A stretch of DNA of 64,000 nt from Lactiplantibacillus nangangensis (lineage in GTDB: Bacteria > Bacillota > Bacilli > Lactobacillales > Lactobacillaceae): assembly GCF_005405065.1 (NCBI RefSeq), contig NZ_BJDI01000005.1:18297-82296 (forward strand). The letters run 5' to 3'. This document shows, one piece after another, positions 16,040 to 25,927 of this stretch. Every line of letters starts with the position of its first letter. Position 1 is the first letter of the stretch. The position numbers were made by a program, and so were the translations under genes. Under the pieces are notes generated by a model. It saw only the letters and a list, made by a program, of their open reading frames with translations. It ran no database searches and had not been told where the DNA came from.

Positions 16040-16951
16040 TCATTGTTTGGCAGACGCTGTTGTTTTCGCATTGGTCATTAAATAATCAATTAAATTCGTC
16101 ATCAACTGGTTCCCGTCGCGTTGGGGATAAACGAAGTTGAGTTGACTAATGAATGGAATCGCTAAGGATCGCATGACGAAAGCCTCGGTCATAAAGGGTG
16201 CCACGGACTGCTTGAATAAGAAAGTGGCATTGTTGCTGCCAGGTAGCATGCCTAATAAAGTTTCGATGTGGGTACTTTCAAAGAAAATATGTGGCTTTAA
16301 ATTTTGGCGTGCAAATAGCGCCATGACTGGTTCGTAGACGCCGGAACCCGGTGGCAAGGTCGCAAGTTGCACGTCAGCAAGGTCATGTATCCGGATGATT
16401 TTTTGCGCCGCCAGCGGATGATCAGCCGGTAAAATGATTTTGAGTTCATCAGAGAGTAGGGGCTGTTTTTGAAACTTGGTTGGTTGTAAGCCCCTGGTTT
16501 GCGTGTCGCGAATAATAGCTGCTTGAAATTCACCGTCTAGGAGGCGTTGTAAAACTTGATTGCCTTCGTCTTCAATCAATTGTAATTGGACTTCGGGATG
16601 CGTGGCAGCAAAGCTAGCCATTTTCTGGGCGATGTTATACTGGCCAGAAATTGGAATCGACCCAATTTTGAGTTGATGACGGGTGGTCGGTCGATTGGGC
16701 GCTAAGTCGTGCATCATGGCTTCGTAGTCGCCAATCATCTTTAAAGCGTGGTGATAAAAGGTTTCGCCCGCTGGGGTGATTTGTAGGCGGCGCTTATTAT
16801 AAGTATCAATCAGTTTAATATTTAGGTCGTTTTCCACGGCACGGATTCGTTTAGACAGTTCTGATTGCGACATGTGAAGTTCCACTGCCGCATTGGAAAT
16901 ATGCCGTAATTCGTAGACCATGATGTAAGCTTGGATATCGTTAATCGTCAC
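16040..16951 (-). CDS. tanR: LysR-family regulator of the gallate cluster (TanR-like)
   Basis: A 303-residue LysR regulator. The N-terminal winged helix-turn-helix spans about residues 1-60 (HISNAAVELHMSQSELSKRI). The rest is the periplasmic-binding-protein-like effector domain. Its position beside gacP and lpdC matches TanR of L. plantarum, the activator of tannase and gallate genes in response to gallate. Assignment to TanR is by family and synteny. In this strain the HicAB module separates it from gacP, about 0.9 kb apart. Confidence 0.8.
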   Translation of the reverse strand: MTINDIQAYIMVYELRHISNAAVELHMSQSELSKRIRAVENDLNIKLIDTYNKRRLQITPAGETFYHHALKMIGDYEAMMHDLAPNRPTTRHQLKIGSIPISGQYNIAQKMASFAATHPEVQLQLIEDEGNQVLQRLLDGEFQAAIIRDTQTRGLQPTKFQKQPLLSDELKIILPADHPLAAQKIIRIHDLADVQLATLPPGSGVYEPVMALFARQNLKPHIFFESTHIETLLGMLPGSNNATFLFKQSVAPFMTEAFVMRSLAIPFISQLNFVYPQRDGNQLMTNLIDYLMTNAKTTASAKQ

Positions 16952-17265
16952 GTTTAGTCACCGCTTTCAATCGTTCGGAAGGTTTGCTTTCATTCTAACA
17001 CGAGAACCTGAACACGTCCGACATTGCTGGCTGCTAAATAAGCCGATTGGCAGAATTTGGATTGGTGAATTTGGTTGAGAAATCGTTTCGCTAATGGCCT
17101 AATTATCAAAATAACGATGCTTTATTTATTAATAAAAAAACACTAAGAACTCCTAGTTTTAGGGGTAAATCGCTTGCAACGAGCCGCAGTGAGAACGACA
17201 ATAAATGTGGTTTTTGAGGGGTAACTCGCAAGTGCCAAATATAAGTTTATAAGGGGTTGAGTTCG

Positions 17266-17460
17266 ATGATGATGACTGGAATTGTTTTCCTAGTTTTGTT
17301 GATGGTAGGGATTTTGCTAAGTGGGATTTTCTTCCGATATATGGATGCAAGCGCCGGCATCTCGTTTGGCTCGATTAAGTTGTCCGACTTTCGGCTCGAA
17401 TTTGTTAATGTCATGCTAATGCTTGGTATTTTAGCATGGGCTTTGATTCTAATTCATTAA
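17266..17460 (+). CDS. Small two-helix membrane protein, function unknown
   Basis: A 64-residue protein with two hydrophobic segments (about residues 3-25 and 45-63) separated by YMDASAGISFGSIKLSDFR. I do not recognise the family. AAGGGG is nine bases before the ATG at 17266, and a good terminator follows, so it is a self-contained small gene. Confidence 0.6.
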   Translation: MMMTGIVFLVLLMVGILLSGIFFRYMDASAGISFGSIKLSDFRLEFVNVMLMLGILAWALILIH

Positions 17461-17476
17461 TTTAGCAATTATTTGG

Positions 17477-17507
17477 GGGTCTGGCCTAAAATCCAGACTC
17501 TTTTTTT
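17477..17507 (+). terminator. Rho-independent terminator
   Basis: Stem GGGTCTGG / CCAGACTC with a T7 tract. Confidence 0.85.
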
Positions 17508-17597
17508 GTGATTTACGCGCCAAATGCTTGCGTTGGTTAGGTGAAAATCGCTATAGTGTTAGTAACTTTGTAAAATAGTTGAATGGAGATGATCGGG

Positions 17598-18593
17598 GTG
17601 ACCCAGTCAGCATATTGGAACCGGATTGCCGCGCAGGCGCAAGCGGAAGACCGGCCTTTTTTTAGTTTAGCACCAATGGAAGCCGTGACTGGTTCCGTTT
17701 TTCGGCGCGTTGTGATGCGTGCCGCTGCGCCAGATAATTTCTATACTGAATTCACGAATGCCTTGAGTATCACACATCCCAAGGCGAAGTTTACAACGCG
17801 GGGGCGTTTATACATTGACCCCAGTGAGACCCCCAAACCGATTGTGCAACTTTGGGGTAACTCAGGGACTGACTTTGTGAAAGCTGCCAAAGAAGTTGCG
17901 CAGCAAGGTTATGAAGCGATTGATATAAATATGGGTTGTCCAGATATGGCCGTGATTAAAAACCATAGTGGGAGCGACTTGATTCGTCATTTTGATACCG
18001 CCAAGGAAGTCATCGACGGTGCGCGCCAAGCTGATTTACCCGTTAGTGTGAAGACCCGGCTTGGTTTCGATGATTTGAATGAATATGAAACTTGGATTCC
18101 ATTTTTATTGAAACAACAAGTCCCAGTGTTAACCGTGCATGTGCGGACGCGGGCTGAAATGAGTAAAGTGCCAGCGCACTATGAATTGATCGACAACTTA
18201 GTGCAAATGCGCGACACTTTAGCACCGGAGACGTTGTTGCAGATTAACGGCGATATCGCCGATTATCAAGCTGGCATCAAATTGGCCACCGAACATCCAG
18301 GTGTCGATGGCATGATGATTGGCCGAGGCATTTTTACAAATCCTTACGCCTTTGAAAAGACTCCACAAGTGCATACAAGCCACGAGTTGCTAGAATTATT
18401 ACGCTACCAACTTGATTTGTATGATCAATTTGTCGCGATGGGAATTCAGGGCCATTTCGCACCGTTACAACGATTCTTCAAAATTTACGTCCGTGGGATG
18501 CGGGGCGCTGCTGAAATTCGGAACGATTTAATGCAGACGAAGACGACGGATGAGGTGCGGACGATTATTGACCAGTTAGAAGCCGAAGCTTAG
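17598..18593 (+). CDS. tRNA-dihydrouridine synthase family protein
   Basis: A 331-residue FMN-dependent Dus protein. The TIM-barrel start LAPMEAVTGSVFR, the FMN/tRNA segment PIVQLWGNSGTDFVKAAKE, the catalytic cysteine in IDINMGCP, the basic VSVKTRLG strand and GVDGMMIGRGIFTNPYAF are all present. These enzymes reduce uridines in the tRNA D-loop with NADPH. I prefer GTG at 17598, nine bases after GGAG. ATGs at 17583 and 17589 flank that binding site. Lactobacilli usually also carry a dusB elsewhere, so this is probably the second paralogue. Confidence 0.88.
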   Translation: MTQSAYWNRIAAQAQAEDRPFFSLAPMEAVTGSVFRRVVMRAAAPDNFYTEFTNALSITHPKAKFTTRGRLYIDPSETPKPIVQLWGNSGTDFVKAAKEVAQQGYEAIDINMGCPDMAVIKNHSGSDLIRHFDTAKEVIDGARQADLPVSVKTRLGFDDLNEYETWIPFLLKQQVPVLTVHVRTRAEMSKVPAHYELIDNLVQMRDTLAPETLLQINGDIADYQAGIKLATEHPGVDGMMIGRGIFTNPYAFEKTPQVHTSHELLELLRYQLDLYDQFVAMGIQGHFAPLQRFFKIYVRGMRGAAEIRNDLMQTKTTDEVRTIIDQLEAEA

Positions 18594-18620
18594 TTGAAAT
18601 TGAAAATGATGATGTAAAAG

Positions 18621-18654
18621 TCAGTTCACATTTAAGTGTGAGCTGATTTTTTTT
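18621..18654 (+). terminator. Rho-independent terminator of the dus gene
   Basis: Stem TCAGTTCACA / TGTGAGCTGA with a T8 tail. The following 330 bases, up to the next gene, are AT-rich and show no ORF. They presumably hold its promoter. Confidence 0.85.
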
Positions 18655-18983
18655 GACGATAAAGTCCAATCTGTGTGGTGGCCGAAATAATGACTATTTT
18701 ATAAAATAAGAATATATTAGCTAAAATAATTCTCTGAGAAGGTTGATAATAGCCTGTTTCTGGTTATGAAAGCGCTGTATAAATTTTGAAAATAGAATCT
18801 GTTTTATTCTTTTATTGCTAAAGAAAATTATCTTTTTTTATCGTTCTTGAAACCCTGAAGCAATCAGTTAATCGCTATTGCACGATTTTATCGATTGCAA
18901 AAAAGTGTTGAACGATTGATTTAACCTCAGGTATACTGTAGCAGTTGAGTTAAGCGATTAGAAAAAAACAGGGGGATTTCATC

Positions 18984-21965
18984 ATGCAACAATCAGAAAC
19001 GAAGCGTCATTATAAAATGTACAAAAAAGGAAAAATGTGGGTAATCATGGGAATGGTGGCAACCATGTTTGTGATGGGGAATCAAATCGAAGTCTTGGCC
19101 GCCACCGAGAAACCAGCTGATCAGACGATGCAAACTGTGACAGTCACGGATCAAGAACAGGCAACTGGACCCGCCAATTTAGCTCAGGTTAAAAATGATA
19201 GCGCTACCAAAGATGAAACGGAAAAGGAAGCTGATGTGGCAACTGGTTCAGCAATCGATGATAGTGCCAGTTTGCCGACGCCTGAATCCAACCAACCGGC
19301 AGAACAACCGGCTGCGAGTGAAGCTTCAACTAATGAGGCGTCTGGCAGTACAGCATCTGAAGCTGCAACTAGCGGCACCGGTCAACGCCCAGACTCTGGC
19401 GCAACAAGTGCGACTAGTGGGAGTGACCAGCCAGCAACGTCGACTAGTCCTACAGAATCAGAATCGACAAGTAACGTTGCGAATTCAGTTGCACCTGAGC
19501 AAGCGACATCGGCAACGACGGAACCAGCCGAAGTGCCTGCTAGTTCCGCGCTTAAAGAACCGGCCCTAGCAGCCAGTGCAAAAACGGAAACGCCAGCACC
19601 GGTAACACCTAAAGCAACGGTTGCGCCAAAACAGTTCCCACGTGCGGAAGTTGATATCAATACTTGGATGCCGGATAAAAATTTTCAACAAGTGACGCTG
19701 TGGGTGATCAATAAGGAGTTGGGACTGGGTTTGACGGATGTTGCACAGATTACGCAAGCCATGATGAGTCAGTTGAAGTTGTATTTTATAACGACCGAGC
19801 ATCAGGAAGATGACCGGGATTTTTATTTTGCGGTGATGAATACGGTGAGTTTAAAGGGCTTTGAATATGCGACGAATGTCGAAAAACTGTGGTTTACACC
19901 AAATCTGGACGCGACTTATAAATGGGAAGACAAGTATGTGGTCTATGGCAAGCTCAAAGATATCAGCGCCTTGAAAGGATTGACCAATTTAACCGAAATC
20001 AACGTCCAACTAAATGACATTGAGGATATTTCAAGTTTGGCAGGGTTGCACTTGCAAGATCTCAGCTTAGCCTATAATCATATTTACGATTTTTCACCGT
20101 TGGCGAGTTCGTTACCAACTCTGAGCTCGGCGGTGACGATTGCCAATCAAAAAGTGGTCTTGAAAGATAAGCTTAGTTTGAACATTGATCCCAAGACTGG
20201 CAAATTAGTCACGTCATCCTTTGCGTTTGGCAAAGACAAGTCTAAAAATTTATCGATCAAGCCGGTGGCAAGCGCCGATGCTGACGGGATTAATCTAACT
20301 GATACGACGATTGAATGGACGAATTTTAAGCAAAGCGGCTACTTGAAATATCAATGGCATGACGAGTGGATGGGGGCACAAGGTTATCCATGTGACGGTT
20401 ATGTATGGATTCCATTTGAAATTAACAATGATGATCATGGGTCGATTCAGATTGAATTTATTGATGAAAACGGGCAGCATTTAGGCTCAGATATCTTTCT
20501 CAACCGGCCGTTAGAAACAACTTATGATGTTGAGACGGACCAGCAAGTTCTGGCACGGTTGCAAGCTTTGAAAGGGCAGCATTATGGTATTAAAACGATT
20601 CAAGGTTCCCCTAATTGGACGGTGAGTCAAACCATGGGCCACTTGCGTTATGTGCTGGGTCCCGTGCGACCAGCAGTGAACTTTCAAGTCGTCGACGACG
20701 CGGGTCAGCCATTGCCAACGGTCACAATTCCTAGTAAACAAGGCAATTATAATGATGACTGGCAACTGACGATCCCGACAGTTCCTGGCTATGAGTTTGT
20801 GCAAGCTACGGTTGACGGTCAGTTATTAGCGGTAACGGAGAATCAATTAAAAGGGCGCTATACCGAGGATCAAACGATTCAACTGACCTATCGTCGCAAG
20901 TCAGAAAAGGCCACGCTACATTTTAAATATGAGGATGGGACCTCAGCTGGTGATTCAATCCAGTTGGCTGGCAAGTATGGGGAAGCGATTCAATTTCCAG
21001 CAATTAAAGAAATTCCGGGCTATTTTGCCGATGACTTAGTAGTGGCTTACTACCAAGATGGGGAAAATAGTTATACTGTTATTTACCGCAAAGCTGGGCA
21101 AGTTATGTTACAGTATGTCGACGAAGCTGGCAAGAAAATCAGCGCTATCGAAACAATGACGGGTAAGGTTGGTAGCAATTACCAGACGCAAGCTAAAGCC
21201 ATTGCTGGGTATACACTAGTTGGGATGCCGGTTAACCAAAATGGCCAGTTTTCTAAGCAACCCACGACGGTCGTTTATCGCTATGTGAAAGATGCCATCA
21301 CGGTTGCGACTGGTCAACCAGTCACTGTTCAATACGTAGATGAAACTGGTCAGTCTTTAGCGATAGAAACGGTGCTAAACGGTAAGGTTGGTGAAAACTA
21401 TCAGGCAACGGCGGCTGTGATTGACGGCTATGAACTGATTCAAGTGGTGGGAAATCCGAGCGGTAATTTTAGCGAACAAGCGCAGACGATTACCTTTAAG
21501 TATCGAAAAATTGCGCCGAAGACGGGATCAGTGACGATTCATTATGTCACTGAAACTGGAAAAACGCTGGCAGAATCGGTGGTATTAACGGGTGAAATTG
21601 GTAGTGCCTATGAGACAGCTGCTTTAAAGATTGCGGGTTATCGTTTGAAAGATACGCAAGGCGCAGTTAGTGGACACTTCGAAGTGTCCGGTAGTCACTT
21701 GACCTTTGTTTATGAAGCGCTACCCGTTGTGACTGATCCAGGACAATCGGGGACTGGCGATAATTCAGAAGGTGACCAAGTGAGGCCACTACTTAAGACT
21801 AAGCCAATTAAGACGAGGACTGAGGCACCGGACTTGCAGCCGTTAAGCTCAGCGAGTGACCCAATCTTGCCACAAACTGATGAGCAGCAAATTGGGTGGT
21901 TTAAAGTTCTTGGCACCGTTTTGTTGGGGCTGGTTGCCTATGTGTGTGGGCGCAAACGTCAATAA
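18984..21965 (+). CDS. MucBP-domain LPxTG surface protein with LRR segment
   Basis: A 993-residue cell-wall protein. It begins with a KxYKxGKxW-type signal peptide (HYKMYKKGKMW). A Thr/Ser/Ala/Glu-rich linker runs to about residue 215. Next comes a leucine-rich repeat block containing KDISALKGLTNLTEINVQLN (about residues 325-375). Residues 490 to about 910 contain a series of MucBP-type modules recognisable by (V/L)xYVDExGxxL...GYxL. The protein ends with LPQTDE, a membrane helix and RKRQ. MucBP proteins bind mucins or host glycans. The start follows CAGGGGGA. It has no operon partner. Confidence 0.9.
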   Translation: MQQSETKRHYKMYKKGKMWVIMGMVATMFVMGNQIEVLAATEKPADQTMQTVTVTDQEQATGPANLAQVKNDSATKDETEKEADVATGSAIDDSASLPTPESNQPAEQPAASEASTNEASGSTASEAATSGTGQRPDSGATSATSGSDQPATSTSPTESESTSNVANSVAPEQATSATTEPAEVPASSALKEPALAASAKTETPAPVTPKATVAPKQFPRAEVDINTWMPDKNFQQVTLWVINKELGLGLTDVAQITQAMMSQLKLYFITTEHQEDDRDFYFAVMNTVSLKGFEYATNVEKLWFTPNLDATYKWEDKYVVYGKLKDISALKGLTNLTEINVQLNDIEDISSLAGLHLQDLSLAYNHIYDFSPLASSLPTLSSAVTIANQKVVLKDKLSLNIDPKTGKLVTSSFAFGKDKSKNLSIKPVASADADGINLTDTTIEWTNFKQSGYLKYQWHDEWMGAQGYPCDGYVWIPFEINNDDHGSIQIEFIDENGQHLGSDIFLNRPLETTYDVETDQQVLARLQALKGQHYGIKTIQGSPNWTVSQTMGHLRYVLGPVRPAVNFQVVDDAGQPLPTVTIPSKQGNYNDDWQLTIPTVPGYEFVQATVDGQLLAVTENQLKGRYTEDQTIQLTYRRKSEKATLHFKYEDGTSAGDSIQLAGKYGEAIQFPAIKEIPGYFADDLVVAYYQDGENSYTVIYRKAGQVMLQYVDEAGKKISAIETMTGKVGSNYQTQAKAIAGYTLVGMPVNQNGQFSKQPTTVVYRYVKDAITVATGQPVTVQYVDETGQSLAIETVLNGKVGENYQATAAVIDGYELIQVVGNPSGNFSEQAQTITFKYRKIAPKTGSVTIHYVTETGKTLAESVVLTGEIGSAYETAALKIAGYRLKDTQGAVSGHFEVSGSHLTFVYEALPVVTDPGQSGTGDNSEGDQVRPLLKTKPIKTRTEAPDLQPLSSASDPILPQTDEQQIGWFKVLGTVLLGLVAYVCGRKRQ

Positions 21966-22050
21966 GGCTAGAATCTAGCCCATTAGTAAAAAATGGTTGG
22001 TTTTTAAAGCCGTGAGTGGGATACTTGTTAAAAATGAAAGAATGATGAGA

Positions 22051-22503
22051 ATGTCAGATTGGCGCGATGACCGCATCAAGGCGGCCCAAAATGGGACAAA
22101 TCCAATGGTCATGGCCGAGATGGCCGGTGGTTATGCCGTCATGGGTGACACGCAATTTTTACCAGGTTATTCGGTATTGTTACCGAAACGCTTTGTGACC
22201 AGCTTGAATGAGTTGTCATTGCCAGAGCGCGTGGCCTTTTTGCGGGACATGAGTTTGCTTGGCGATGCAGTTCAAGCGGCAACTGGCGCAGCCCGAATCA
22301 ATTATGATATTTTAGGGAATACGGATGCCTTTTTGCATGCGCATGTCTTTCCACGCTATGCTACCGAGGCGCCAGAACGTTTGGCAAAACCAGTCTGGTT
22401 GTATTCGCCGGATCATTGGTTCGCAGACCAGTATGCCTATACGGTGGCTAAAGATGGTGCCTTGCGTCAGAGAATCACGGCTTATTTGCAAAAAGTTAAT
22501 TAG
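22051..22503 (+). CDS. HIT-like (histidine triad) protein
   Basis: About 150 residues. FLPGYSVLLPKRFVTSLNELS is the early HIT strand-helix region. INYDILGNTDAFLHAHVFPRY carries the catalytic motif as H-x-H-x-F, so the third histidine of the triad is replaced while the nucleophilic middle histidine remains. HIT proteins are nucleotide hydrolases or transferases, and this divergent form has no defined substrate. The start is uncertain: ATG at 22051 and ATG at 22042 both lie near a weak GAAAG site. A terminator hairpin follows at about 22514-22560. Confidence 0.75.
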   Translation: MSDWRDDRIKAAQNGTNPMVMAEMAGGYAVMGDTQFLPGYSVLLPKRFVTSLNELSLPERVAFLRDMSLLGDAVQAATGAARINYDILGNTDAFLHAHVFPRYATEAPERLAKPVWLYSPDHWFADQYAYTVAKDGALRQRITAYLQKVN

Positions 22504-22513
22504 AACAACTAAC

Positions 22514-22560
22514 GAATCGTTCCTAAATTTGCCTTTAATTCGCAAATATAGGGACGATTT
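22514..22560 (+). terminator. Terminator-like hairpin
   Basis: ATCGTTCCTAAATTTGC pairs with GCAAATATAGGGACGAT, followed by TTTT. Confidence 0.65.
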
Positions 22561-22781
22561 TGTGATTTTAGCGATAAAATCATTGCTAAAAGGTTGAATT
22601 GCCAGTAGAATAGTTAGTCAACCGTCAAAAAGAATGAACACGATAAAGGTTTTGCTCGCCAGAAATCAATTTAGTGAAGAATTGGTTGATTCAAGCGAGC
22701 CTTTCGACTGTTCCAAATGTCCTCAAATGTTGAGGCGGCGGTAGCTGGATTGTAAGGGTTCAATCACACGAGGTAACTAAT

Positions 22782-23975
22782 TTGCAAATTGAGTCACATT
22801 TTATACAGTTTTTAACAGAAATTTTTAATATGAAGACGCTGATTATTGCGTTTATGACTACAGGACTAATTGCCCTGATGTCGATTATGACTTACGTTTT
22901 AGAGCACCACGCGCTACGGGTTCGAAGTAGGCGCTTCACGTTACTAGTGCATCTCGCTGAAACAGTCAGTGTGCTGCTGAGTATGCTGATTATTCGCTCG
23001 GCATTTTATGCCATCAACTCTGGCTCGGTACTAACTTGGTCGTATGCCACCGCGCAATTAACGATTTTATTATTTGCGTTGTATACGATGTGGGGACCGG
23101 CCATCGGGATGATCAATATTATTATGCCGATATTTATTTATAGTCAGGGGATCCTTTTAGGTTCTAGTATGGCCTATGTGCCCATTTTTATTGTGATGGT
23201 TGCGCTGTTGATCGTCGGGATTATTTATTTCTCACGTCATCGTACCGAAGTCATGGCGTCTAAATGGCAATACTTTTTACTCCAAGTCGTGTACGGCGGG
23301 ACTTGGTGGTTCATTATTTGGTCGATTCATCCATTTAATTTGTTTTACACGTTGTTCATGTTGGCCGGGTTCATGGGTTACATCGGCCTGTTGCATCGTG
23401 GGATTCAGTGGATGAGCCGTGCGATGGAACATTATACGTTGCTCAGCCAGCAAGTGAACTTCGATGAACTGACCGGTGTACGCAATCGGGCTAGTTTTGA
23501 CACGATTACTGCAGAAGTTTTTGAAGTGTATCGTAAACGGACCCGAGTGCCTGTAACCATGGCGATGTTCGACATTGATCATTTTAAACAGTTCAATGAT
23601 TTGCATGGTCATACTACTGGCGATGCGGTCTTGAAATATGTCGCGCGTCACTTTGAGCACGAACTCGTGGAAAAACAAACCCATGGCGAGTTGTTCCGTT
23701 ATGGTGGCGAGGAATTTGTTGTCATTTTCCGCGCAGTACCAGTGGCGGATGCGACGGATTCTATCACGGATATTCGACGTGACTTGAATGCGCAGACGCT
23801 CAACTTTAATGGACAAGAATTACAAGTCACGGTGTCTTTCGGAATCTCGCAACTCCAACCAGAGGATTTGACGTTTTCTAGCTGGTTTGCGCGAGTTGAT
23901 CAATATCTGTATCAGTCGAAAAAGGCTGGTCGGAATCGGGTCACTGCTGAAGGTAAAATTGTGGTATCAGATTAA
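22782..23975 (+). CDS. Membrane diguanylate cyclase (GGDEF)
   Basis: A 397-residue protein. Six or so membrane helices (about residues 15-205) are followed by a GGDEF domain. The substrate-binding MAMFDIDHFKQFNDLHGH and the active-site loop RYGGEEF (around residue 308) are intact, so cyclic di-GMP synthesis is expected. The RxxD inhibitory site is not found at the usual position. Start is TTG at 22782, seven bases after CGAGG. The ATG at codon 17 has no binding site. It resembles the second GGDEF protein at 42512 in architecture. Confidence 0.9.
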   Translation: MQIESHFIQFLTEIFNMKTLIIAFMTTGLIALMSIMTYVLEHHALRVRSRRFTLLVHLAETVSVLLSMLIIRSAFYAINSGSVLTWSYATAQLTILLFALYTMWGPAIGMINIIMPIFIYSQGILLGSSMAYVPIFIVMVALLIVGIIYFSRHRTEVMASKWQYFLLQVVYGGTWWFIIWSIHPFNLFYTLFMLAGFMGYIGLLHRGIQWMSRAMEHYTLLSQQVNFDELTGVRNRASFDTITAEVFEVYRKRTRVPVTMAMFDIDHFKQFNDLHGHTTGDAVLKYVARHFEHELVEKQTHGELFRYGGEEFVVIFRAVPVADATDSITDIRRDLNAQTLNFNGQELQVTVSFGISQLQPEDLTFSSWFARVDQYLYQSKKAGRNRVTAEGKIVVSD

Positions 23976-23979
23976 ATTT

Positions 23980-24029
23980 AACTAAAAATAACGTCACGGC
24001 AAAATCTGTCGTGGCGTTATTTTTAGTTA
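23980..24029. terminator. Bidirectional terminator between the GGDEF gene and apbE
   Basis: TTAACTAAAAATAACG pairs with CGTTATTTTTAGTTAA, giving A-tract and T-tract flanks on both strands. The two genes converge here. Confidence 0.85.
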
Positions 24030-25024
24030 ATCGTAAAGTCATTATCTAACAAAGCAACACTGTCTTTCGGCAGTCCAACAACCTGAATTTGTTTGTCTTT
24101 AGTCACAAAGATTGCGCCATACAGATCATCGCGGTCAAGACCCCAGCCAGCTTCCGGTTGGCCGGCGAAGAATAGTCGAGTTGTTTCGATCTCACCATCA
24201 ATAGAAGCTTTTGAAAAAATGGTGACACTTAACAGGTCATTTTGGCGAGGATAACCGGTCTTGGAATCCAGAATATGATGGTAGGATTTACCATTGACCT
24301 CCAAGTGGCGTTCGTAGATTCCACTAGTCACTGCGGAACAAGCGCCAATTTTGACACTGGCAATTGCGTTGCCGCGTGGCGAGAGGGGATTCTGAATGCC
24401 GACACGCCATTGGTGATCGGCGTGTAAGGGCGAGTCACCAACCATTAGCAGGTTGCCACCAAGGTTGATCATACCAGCACGCTGGCCCAAGGCTTCCCAA
24501 TAATCCTGAATGCGATCGGCGATATAGCCTTTGGCGATGCCGCCTAAGTCGAGTTCCATCCCAGGGCGTTTGAGAAGGACACTGAAAGTTTGGTCATCAC
24601 AGGCAACTTGCTCAGGGTCAACGAGCAATAAGCGGGCCTCAATCTCCGCCTGAGTCGGGACATGCGCATCAGTAAAGCCAATCCGCCAGAGCTTTACGAG
24701 AGGTCCAATCAAAGCGTTGAAGCCAAAATGTTGCTGGCTAAGCGTGATGGCCCTTTTGACCAGCGAGTAGGTTGCAGCGCTGACTTGGACCGGCTGAACA
24801 CCTGCCGCGTGATTGATCGCCATGACTTCTGATTGGGCACGATTGACCGTCAAGCGGTCTTCATATTGGTCGATTAAGTCGCAAGCCTGTTTTAAGAGAG
24901 CATCACTATCGCTGCCAAATAAGGTCAGATCGATGTCAGTCCCTAACCCGTAATGGGCTATATGACGGCGCTGCTGAGCAAGTGTCGGGGTTGCGGGTTG
25001 ACCGTTATAATTAATTGTTTCCAT
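24023..25024 (-). CDS. apbE: FAD:protein FMN transferase (ApbE family)
   Basis: A 333-residue ApbE-type flavin transferase that attaches FMN covalently to threonine of target flavoproteins. Diagnostic segments are present: ELDLGGIAKGYIADRI (FAD binding) and YHHILDSKTGYPRQN. The loop ASIDGEIETTRLFFAG holds the acidic residue of the metal site. No lipobox or signal peptide is seen, so it is probably cytoplasmic. It is transcribed away from the deformylase gene direction-wise in tandem, with the two starts/stops 17 bases apart, which suggests a two-gene unit. The target flavoprotein is not in the window. Confidence 0.88.
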   Translation of the reverse strand: METINYNGQPATPTLAQQRRHIAHYGLGTDIDLTLFGSDSDALLKQACDLIDQYEDRLTVNRAQSEVMAINHAAGVQPVQVSAATYSLVKRAITLSQQHFGFNALIGPLVKLWRIGFTDAHVPTQAEIEARLLLVDPEQVACDDQTFSVLLKRPGMELDLGGIAKGYIADRIQDYWEALGQRAGMINLGGNLLMVGDSPLHADHQWRVGIQNPLSPRGNAIASVKIGACSAVTSGIYERHLEVNGKSYHHILDSKTGYPRQNDLLSVTIFSKASIDGEIETTRLFFAGQPEAGWGLDRDDLYGAIFVTKDKQIQVVGLPKDSVALLDNDFTIN

Positions 25025-25041
25025 CTAATATCAGTCCTAAG

Positions 25042-25452
25042 TTAAATTAAAATACCGGCCAAGTGGTCGACTTCATGCTGGATGATCTGGGCAATAAAAC
25101 CGTTGAATGTTTGTTGCTGTGGCTGAAACTGGCGGTCTAAATAGCTAACCGTAATTTGTTTATAGCGTTTGGTCGGTCGCTCCCCAGTCAATGACAAGCA
25201 ACCTTCACTCGTTTGATAAGGCTGCTGTTTTTTAACAATTTTGGGGTTAATCATTGGTACCGCCATCGGCCCCATTTGGACAACAATGATCTGTTGGTTC
25301 ACCCCAATCATGTTGGCAGCCATCCCAACACAATTAGCGGCGTTAGCCTGTAGCGTATCTAGTAGGTCAGTCACAGTGTTAGCGTCTAGCTTAGTTGCAG
25401 GTACGGCGACTTGGCTGAGAATTGCCGGATCGTGCACGATGGTTTTAATCAT
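25042..25452 (-). CDS. Short peptide deformylase-like protein
   Basis: A 136-residue protein with the deformylase motifs in order: CVGMAANMIG (motif 1, with Met where the consensus glutamine of GxGxAAxQ stands), EGCLSL (motif 2, metal cysteine) and QHEVDHLAG (motif 3, HExxH). Compact variants with AANMIG in motif 1 occur as extra deformylases in many Firmicutes. It lacks the long insertions of the housekeeping Gram-positive enzyme. Activity cannot be judged from sequence. GGAGGAATTTTC precedes its ATG, and apbE follows on the same strand. Confidence 0.82.
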   Translation of the reverse strand: MIKTIVHDPAILSQVAVPATKLDANTVTDLLDTLQANAANCVGMAANMIGVNQQIIVVQMGPMAVPMINPKIVKKQQPYQTSEGCLSLTGERPTKRYKQITVSYLDRQFQPQQQTFNGFIAQIIQHEVDHLAGILI

Positions 25453-25761
25453 GAAAATTCCTCCAGTAGCGATAATTATTATGGCTATTATAGCGGTCAG
25501 TCGTTCGCGGACGCAAGTTTAGCTAAATCGACGAAATTATCGTTCGCCTATTTAAACAAATGCTAGTACAATATAGGTGGACATAAGGCAGAACTAACCA
25601 CGATTCTTAAATGAAATTTATTCGTGAAATGATTTAGTAATTGTGAGCGGAGATAGTTAAACCGTTAAAACTGATGCGTGAAGTTGCTGCAACTCTATTG
25701 ATTGCGGCAATTAATATCAAATTAGGCTGTTTTAAAGGCTCAAATGCACACCTCGAATACC

Positions 25762-25797
25762 TTGGTTACCAATCTACTAACTATGGTAATTGTTACC
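25762..25797. promoter_or_regulatory. Paired dyads upstream of the XrtG locus
   Basis: TTGGT-T-ACCAA (25762-25772) and GGTAA-TTG-TTACC (25785-25797) lie about 130-165 bases before the first gene of the locus, in an ORF-free region of 475 bp. They share GGTTACC-like half sites and could be operators. Confidence 0.35.
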
Positions 25798-25927
25798 TTG
25801 TTTAATCATTTCAGACGTGGCATAGTATAACCAGAATATAAAATGTTCGATATAAATGGTCGTCATTGCAGCGGCCAGACTGGCTGTTGCGAAGAAGTTT
25901 TCTTAATTTGGAGGGGAAGCTGACATC

